NCBI GenBank assembly: GCA_934675695.1
Contig: CAKURN010000008.1
Span: 1 to 16,682 of the forward strand
DNA: 16,682 bases
Direction: 5' to 3'
Origin: an uncultured Candidatus Melainabacteria bacterium
GTDB lineage: Bacteria > Cyanobacteriota > Vampirovibrionia > Gastranaerophilales > Gastranaerophilaceae
A model generated the notes under the pieces. The model had not been told where the DNA came from. It did not search any database and worked only from the letters and a program-made list of their open reading frames with translations. Shown piece by piece: positions 13,262 to 16,682 of the stretch. The first letter of the stretch is position 1, and each line of letters starts with the position of its first letter. The position numbers and the translations under genes were made by a program.

Positions 13262-14332
13262 ATGAAATACAAAGATTATTATGAAACGCTAGGCGTAGAT
13301 AGAAAAGCTACCCAGCAACAAATCAAATCGGCTTTTAGAAAATTAGCCAGAAAATATCACCCTGATGTTAACAAAGCTCCTGATGCTCAAGCAAAATTTA
13401 AAGAGATAAACGAAGCCTATGAGGTTTTGGGTGATGAAAGCAAAAGACAACGCTATGACCAATTGGGTTCGTCTTGGTCTTCGGGTGCAGATTTTACGCC
13501 TCCTCCAGGGTTTGAAAACTACAACTTCAGCTCAATGGGCGGAAATACGAGTGGATTTTCCGATTTCTTTTCTGCTATTTTTGGTGACATAATGTCAGGA
13601 CAAAGCGGAAATAGAGGTGGTTTTAGCAGTTTTAGCAGTTTTGGCGACTTTGGCAATGGCGGAAGTTTTAGAGATTTTTCTAATTTTTCATCAAGAGGTC
13701 AACAAGCTTCTGAAAGAGCCAGAGAAAATGCAAAAAAAGCAGCACAAAAAGAAGAAAATCTGGATATAATCCAAAATGTAAATTTGACAATCGATGATTT
13801 AATAAAATGTCCTAAAAAAACAGTTACAGTTTCTACATTTCAACAATGCTCGTATTGTCATGGAGAAAAAAGAGGCTTCTGTTCTAACTGTTCAGGAACA
13901 GGAATAGAAAAAGTAACGAAAAACTTGACTTTCCAAGTACCAAAATTTGTTAAACAAGGTCAAAAAATCAGACTCAAAAATGAAGGAAAAACTGATTCTT
14001 ATGGCAATAAAGGCGATGTTTATTTGGTTGTAAATATCAAAGATACAAATTGGGAAATAAACGAATATGATTTAATAAAAGATGTAGAACTTCTGCCTTG
14101 GGAAGCAGTTTTGGGTTGTGAAAAAGAAATTGAAACACCAAATGGAAAAATAAAAATCAAAATTCCAAAACTAACTTCTTCAGGGAAAAAACTTCGTCTT
14201 AAAAATCTGGGTTTAGCAAAAAAAGATGGAACAAAAGGAAATTTAGATGCAAGAATAAAAATCACCGTTCCTAAAGACCTTTCAAGAGAAGCCCTTGATT
14301 TGTATGAAAAATTAAAAAAATTAAATTCCTAA
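13262..14332 (+). CDS. DnaJ-like co-chaperone with a reduced zinc centre
   Basis: A 356-residue Hsp40. The J domain covers 1-68 with the HPD triad at 33-35, which stimulates DnaK ATPase. A Gly/Phe/Ser-rich linker spans about 70-145, then an Ala/Lys-rich helix 148-165. The C-terminal substrate-binding domains follow (about 167-350). Where DnaJ has four CxxCxGxG repeats and two zinc sites, this protein has only C196-C199 and C207-C210 (CSYC ... CSNCSGTG), enough for one zinc. It is therefore between DnaJ (two zincs) and CbpA (none). The gene stands alone, divergent from nadD, with a predicted leaderless start and its own terminator. No dnaK or grpE is nearby. CxxC spacing is clear in the sequence; the functional meaning is inferred. 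Confidence 0.88.
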   Translation: MKYKDYYETLGVDRKATQQQIKSAFRKLARKYHPDVNKAPDAQAKFKEINEAYEVLGDESKRQRYDQLGSSWSSGADFTPPPGFENYNFSSMGGNTSGFSDFFSAIFGDIMSGQSGNRGGFSSFSSFGDFGNGGSFRDFSNFSSRGQQASERARENAKKAAQKEENLDIIQNVNLTIDDLIKCPKKTVTVSTFQQCSYCHGEKRGFCSNCSGTGIEKVTKNLTFQVPKFVKQGQKIRLKNEGKTDSYGNKGDVYLVVNIKDTNWEINEYDLIKDVELLPWEAVLGCEKEIETPNGKIKIKIPKLTSSGKKLRLKNLGLAKKDGTKGNLDARIKITVPKDLSREALDLYEKLKKLNS

Positions 14333-14361
14333 AAAAGCAGATTTAAAAAATCTGCTTTTTT
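14332..14361 (+). terminator. terminator of the DnaJ-like gene
   Basis: AAAAAGCAGATTT (14332-14344) pairs with AAATCTGCTTTTT (14348-14360) around a 3-base loop, ending in a run of six T (14356-14361). It starts at the last base of the stop codon. Confidence 0.8.
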
Positions 14362-14387
14362 GTTTTCAAATATAGTACTTTCGTCTA

Positions 14388-14416
14388 TTATCAAATCAAT
14401 TGTCCAGATGTATAAT
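14388..14416 (+). promoter_or_regulatory. promoter of the VKOR-queH operon
   Basis: TTATCA (14388-14393) and TATAAT (14411-14416) are exactly 17 bases apart, the best-formed promoter in the window. The start should be near 14423, leaving a leader of about 51 bases before the VKOR gene. The first base of that leader would be the A of an ATG. Confidence 0.6.
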
Positions 14417-14422
14417 ATTTTT

Positions 14423-14452
14423 ATGATAAGATTAACTAAGACACTTGGCTAA
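14423..14452 (+). CDS. possible leaderless 9-codon upstream ORF
   Basis: ATG 14423 lies 6 bases after TATAAT, the same geometry as the leaderless genes here. It reads MIRLTKTLG before TAA at 14450-14452. The VKOR Shine-Dalgarno site (14463-14469) begins 10 bases later. It could act as a leader peptide that affects translation of the operon, or be chance. No attenuator hairpin was found within the leader. Confidence 0.3.
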   Translation: MIRLTKTLG

Positions 14453-14473
14453 TTGATAGAATAAAGGTGAAAG

Positions 14474-15679
14474 ATGGAAAAAATAAAATTATCAAAAACA
14501 CGTTTTGTTATTATTTTGATACTTGTTTTAATAGGAATAGCTTTATGTTTGGATTTGGCTTATGTTTTTTATAAGACAAACTTTTTAGACCATGCAGCAA
14601 AAAGCTTCTGTACTGTATCTGAATTAATTGATTGTGACGGTGTTGCAAAAACGCAATACAGTGTTTCGTTTGGCGTGCCGAATGCTTTGTGGGGATTATT
14701 TGTTTATAGTATTGTTTTGTTTTTATTGTTTGTAGATAAAATTCAAAAAAAATTCCCAAACACTATTTTTGATGTATTTAAAAATCCAAAAAGCTACATT
14801 GGAACATTAGAACTTTTGCAATTTTTGTTATCGATGATATTAGCCGGAATTTCTATATTTGAAATACATAAAATATGTGCTTTATGTTTCTGTACATATT
14901 TTGTTGATTTATTTATCGCATTAACCGCTTCTTGGGGAAGTTTCAGGCAAGACATAAAAAACACTGTAGTTGATTTTATAGATGGAGCAAAAAAATACTT
15001 TGTGCTTTTTATTGTTTGTTTGATTGGTTTTGTTGTCGGTTTGTATTATTTAGACAAAACTATGATTTTTTCACCAAAAATCAAAAAAGAAAGAATGCAA
15101 AAAGAATTTTACGAAGCTACTTCTAACAAATATGCAATTAAAGGTAATCTTTTAGGAAAAGAAGATGCACCTGTTACGATAAAAGTCTACACAGATTTGA
15201 ATTGTCCATTTTGCAAAGTTGTGAATATTATGTTACACAAATTAGCAAAAGAAACTGATGTAAAAATCGAAGACAAACATTTTCCGCTAGATACAAGCTG
15301 CAACAAAATGATAGGTGTAACTCTAGGAGGACATGAGACTTCTTGTATGTATTCAAAATACGCTCTTGCAGCTAAAAAACAAGGTAAATTCTGGGGTGCA
15401 GCAGATGTATTCTACTATAAATCTCCAAAAACCCAAGAAGAAATACTGGAACAATTAAAAAAAGCTCACTTAGGACTTGATTTTTCACAATTGAACAGTG
15501 ATTTTAACAGTCCCGATATAGAAAAACAACTTCAATCTGACATTGAAGAAACCGTATCAAAAGGCATAATGGGTACTCCCGCTATAGAAATAAATGACAT
15601 ATTATATATGGGAGCAATGCCTTATGATGAACTAAAAGAAAAAGTTCAATTGGCAAAAAAAAGAGCCTTAAACAAATAA
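14474..15679 (+). CDS. VKOR-DsbA fusion, disulfide bond-forming oxidase
   Basis: A 401-residue fusion of a vitamin K epoxide reductase-type membrane domain with a thioredoxin/DsbA-like domain. It oxidises exported proteins and passes electrons to quinone. The VKOR part (1-195) has hydrophobic helices near 11-33, 72-88, 112-132, 136-152 and 174-191. Its loop cysteine pair is C46/C54 and its active-site pair CALC is C135/C138. The DsbA-like part (about 217-400) has CPFC (C244/C247), a cis-Pro loop GTPA (P369) and an extra pair C276/C291, probably a structural disulfide. AAAGGTG (14463-14469) lies 4 bases before ATG. It is first of a two-gene operon with queH. The fusion is widespread in cyanobacteria and some other bacteria and replaces DsbB plus DsbA. 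Confidence 0.93.
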   Translation: MEKIKLSKTRFVIILILVLIGIALCLDLAYVFYKTNFLDHAAKSFCTVSELIDCDGVAKTQYSVSFGVPNALWGLFVYSIVLFLLFVDKIQKKFPNTIFDVFKNPKSYIGTLELLQFLLSMILAGISIFEIHKICALCFCTYFVDLFIALTASWGSFRQDIKNTVVDFIDGAKKYFVLFIVCLIGFVVGLYYLDKTMIFSPKIKKERMQKEFYEATSNKYAIKGNLLGKEDAPVTIKVYTDLNCPFCKVVNIMLHKLAKETDVKIEDKHFPLDTSCNKMIGVTLGGHETSCMYSKYALAAKKQGKFWGAADVFYYKSPKTQEEILEQLKKAHLGLDFSQLNSDFNSPDIEKQLQSDIEETVSKGIMGTPAIEINDILYMGAMPYDELKEKVQLAKKRALNK

Positions 15680-15690
15680 AGGCGTAAGTT

Positions 15691-16224
15691 ATGAAAAAGA
15701 TAATACTACATGCATGTTGTGCACCTTGTGCAAGTTATCCTATAGAAAAACTAAAACAAGACGGATATGTGCCTGTAGTATTTTTTTACAATCCAAATAT
15801 TTTCCCTTTTGAAGAATACGAAACAAGAAGAAAAGAACTTCTAAATTACTGCAAAACAAAAAACATAGAATATTTTGAAGAAAATTGGGATTCAAAGTTG
15901 TTTTTTGATTTTGTAAAAGGATACGAAAACGAACCCGAAAAAGGCTCACGCTGCACAAAGTGTTTTTATTTAAGGTTAGAAAAAACAGCAATTTTCGCCA
16001 AAGAAAATAATATCAAAGATTTTACAACGACACTTTCTGTTTCGCCTCACAAAAATTCTAACCAAATTTTTTCAGTAGGAATTGAAATTGCAAAAAAATA
16101 CGATTTGAATTTTGTAGAATATAATTTTAAAAAACAAAACGGCTTTAAAATTTCAAGACAAATTGCAAAAGAAAATAACATGTATGCCCAAACTTACTGT
16201 GGTTGCAAGTTTTCAATGAGATAA
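15691..16224 (+). CDS. queH: epoxyqueuosine reductase QueH
   Basis: Carries out the last step of queuosine synthesis, reducing epoxyqueuosine to queuosine at tRNA wobble position 34. It is the non-homologous, cobalamin-independent alternative to QueG. The 177-residue protein has the whole family pattern: HACCAPC (7-13, C9, C10, C13), RCTKC (87-91), FTTTLSVSPHKN (111-122) and YCGCKFS (169-175, C170, C172). The cysteines hold a 4Fe-4S cluster and a nearby metal. The gene starts 11 bases after the VKOR stop, with AAAGG (15678-15682) 8 bases before ATG, so the two are co-transcribed. A functional link to disulfide formation is not obvious. Confidence 0.95.
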   Translation: MKKIILHACCAPCASYPIEKLKQDGYVPVVFFYNPNIFPFEEYETRRKELLNYCKTKNIEYFEENWDSKLFFDFVKGYENEPEKGSRCTKCFYLRLEKTAIFAKENNIKDFTTTLSVSPHKNSNQIFSVGIEIAKKYDLNFVEYNFKKQNGFKISRQIAKENNMYAQTYCGCKFSMR

Positions 16225-16311
16225 TTATAAAATATCAAGTTTAGAAATATTAGCATTTCGGATAACCTTTTTTGGTAATGAAACGCAAAAGAAATAAACG
16301 CATAATTTTAA

Positions 16312-16331
16312 CAGAAATTTTAAAAATTCTG
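16312..16331. promoter_or_regulatory. near-perfect palindrome upstream of the secreted Cys-rich gene
   Basis: The 20 bases CAGAAATTTTAAAAATTCTG are palindromic except for one central A/A pair. They lie 31 bases before the ATG at 16363, between a possible -35 (TTAACA, 16308-16313) and a weak -10 (GATAAA, 16333-16338). This could be an operator, but AT-rich palindromes are frequent by chance here. Confidence 0.3.
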
Positions 16332-16362
16332 CGATAAAAATTTTGCCAACAAAGGAGGAAAA

Positions 16363-16682
16363 ATGACTATAAAAAGAATGTTTCTATCAAGTGCAACAAT
16401 GACATTCTGTGCACTTGCTTTAACAGTTCCAATGACATTTGCAGCTTGTCCGGTAAATGGTGATTGTGGTTGCAACAAATCACAATCTGAAATAGTTACA
16501 CCAGACAATGCAACATGTTCAAAATGCAAACAAAGCGATTGCAAATGCAACAAAAAAAGTTTTAGTTTGTTTAAGAAAAAAACAGACTGTGATTGTCAAA
16601 CAGGAGCAGCTGCTCCATTAGACCCATGCGAAAAAGTAAAAAAACCTGATTGTGGTTGCAAAGAAACACCAAAATACGACTG
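16363..16682 (+). CDS. secreted Cys-rich protein (partial, runs off the window)
   Basis: Open from ATG 16363 to the window end, 106 complete codons with no stop. AAAGGAGG (16351-16358), the strongest Shine-Dalgarno site in the window, lies 4 bases before ATG, suggesting high expression. The N-terminus MTIKRMF plus a hydrophobic stretch to MTFAAC is a signal peptide. Cleavage could follow FA or AA; a lipoprotein is possible but the -3 residue is Phe, not the usual Leu. The mature part has many CxC and CxxC pairs (CGC, CSKC, CKC, CDC, CGC) spaced by Lys-rich linkers, with KKPDCGCKE-like units. It could be a metal-binding or disulfide-rich surface protein. No family is recognised. The upstream VKOR-DsbA operon could supply its disulfides. 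Confidence 0.7.
   Translation, partial: MTIKRMFLSSATMTFCALALTVPMTFAACPVNGDCGCNKSQSEIVTPDNATCSKCKQSDCKCNKKSFSLFKKKTDCDCQTGAAAPLDPCEKVKKPDCGCKETPKYD

Overview
This is a strongly AT-rich bacterial segment with compact, mostly housekeeping gene content. The best fit is a gut Melainabacteria/Vampirovibrionia-type organism (Gastranaerophilales, the non-photosynthetic sister group of Cyanobacteria). That placement rests on three things: a type IV pilin-like protein carrying a very long array of Cys-rich GYYC repeats, a VKOR-DsbA fusion of the kind found in cyanobacteria, and the general AT-rich gut-symbiont look. It is an inference from protein style, because no rRNA or marker alignment was possible. 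A gut Firmicute or Elusimicrobium is less likely.

Layout. 1-2242 (+): the tail of an unknown gene, a CoA-dehydratase-activase-related protein (DUF2229 type) and a lone OppD/DppD-type ABC ATPase. 2239-3104 (-): a possible 28-residue peptide and RNase PH. 3190-3290: a candidate small RNA and two back-to-back terminators. 3288-4337 (-): a lipoprotein that looks serpin-like at its C-terminus. 4394-8041 (+): a U32 protein (TrhP type) coupled to a YqeG phosphatase, then GlmS. 8092-9845 (-): two sugar ABC permeases without binding protein or ATPase. 9884-10066: two minus-strand terminators with a candidate small RNA between them. 10098-11717 (-): the Cys-rich pilin-like protein. 11999-13166 (-): nadD-yqeK. 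13262-14332 (+): a DnaJ-like chaperone with half the usual zinc centre. 14474-16224 (+): VKOR-DsbA and QueH. 16363-end (+): start of a secreted Cys-rich protein.

Themes. (1) Disulfide biology: the VKOR-DsbA fusion is a plausible oxidant for the two exported Cys-rich proteins in the same window. (2) tRNA modification: TrhP-type U32 and QueH both act on the wobble position of tRNAs. (3) Gene starts: five genes and one tiny upstream ORF have a -10-like hexamer placed exactly 6 bases before ATG, with no Shine-Dalgarno sequence, which predicts leaderless mRNAs. Other genes in the window have good Shine-Dalgarno sites, so the two start modes coexist. (4) Two candidate small RNAs, 6.7 kb apart, share a TGTAAA(C)TCCTC element that resembles an anti-Shine-Dalgarno sequence.

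No CRISPR array, insertion sequence, tRNA, rRNA or phage gene was seen. I found no complete unknown multi-gene system. The most novel-looking items are the uniform leaderless promoter geometry, the paired small-RNA candidates, the Cys-rich pilin and the serpin-like lipoprotein.
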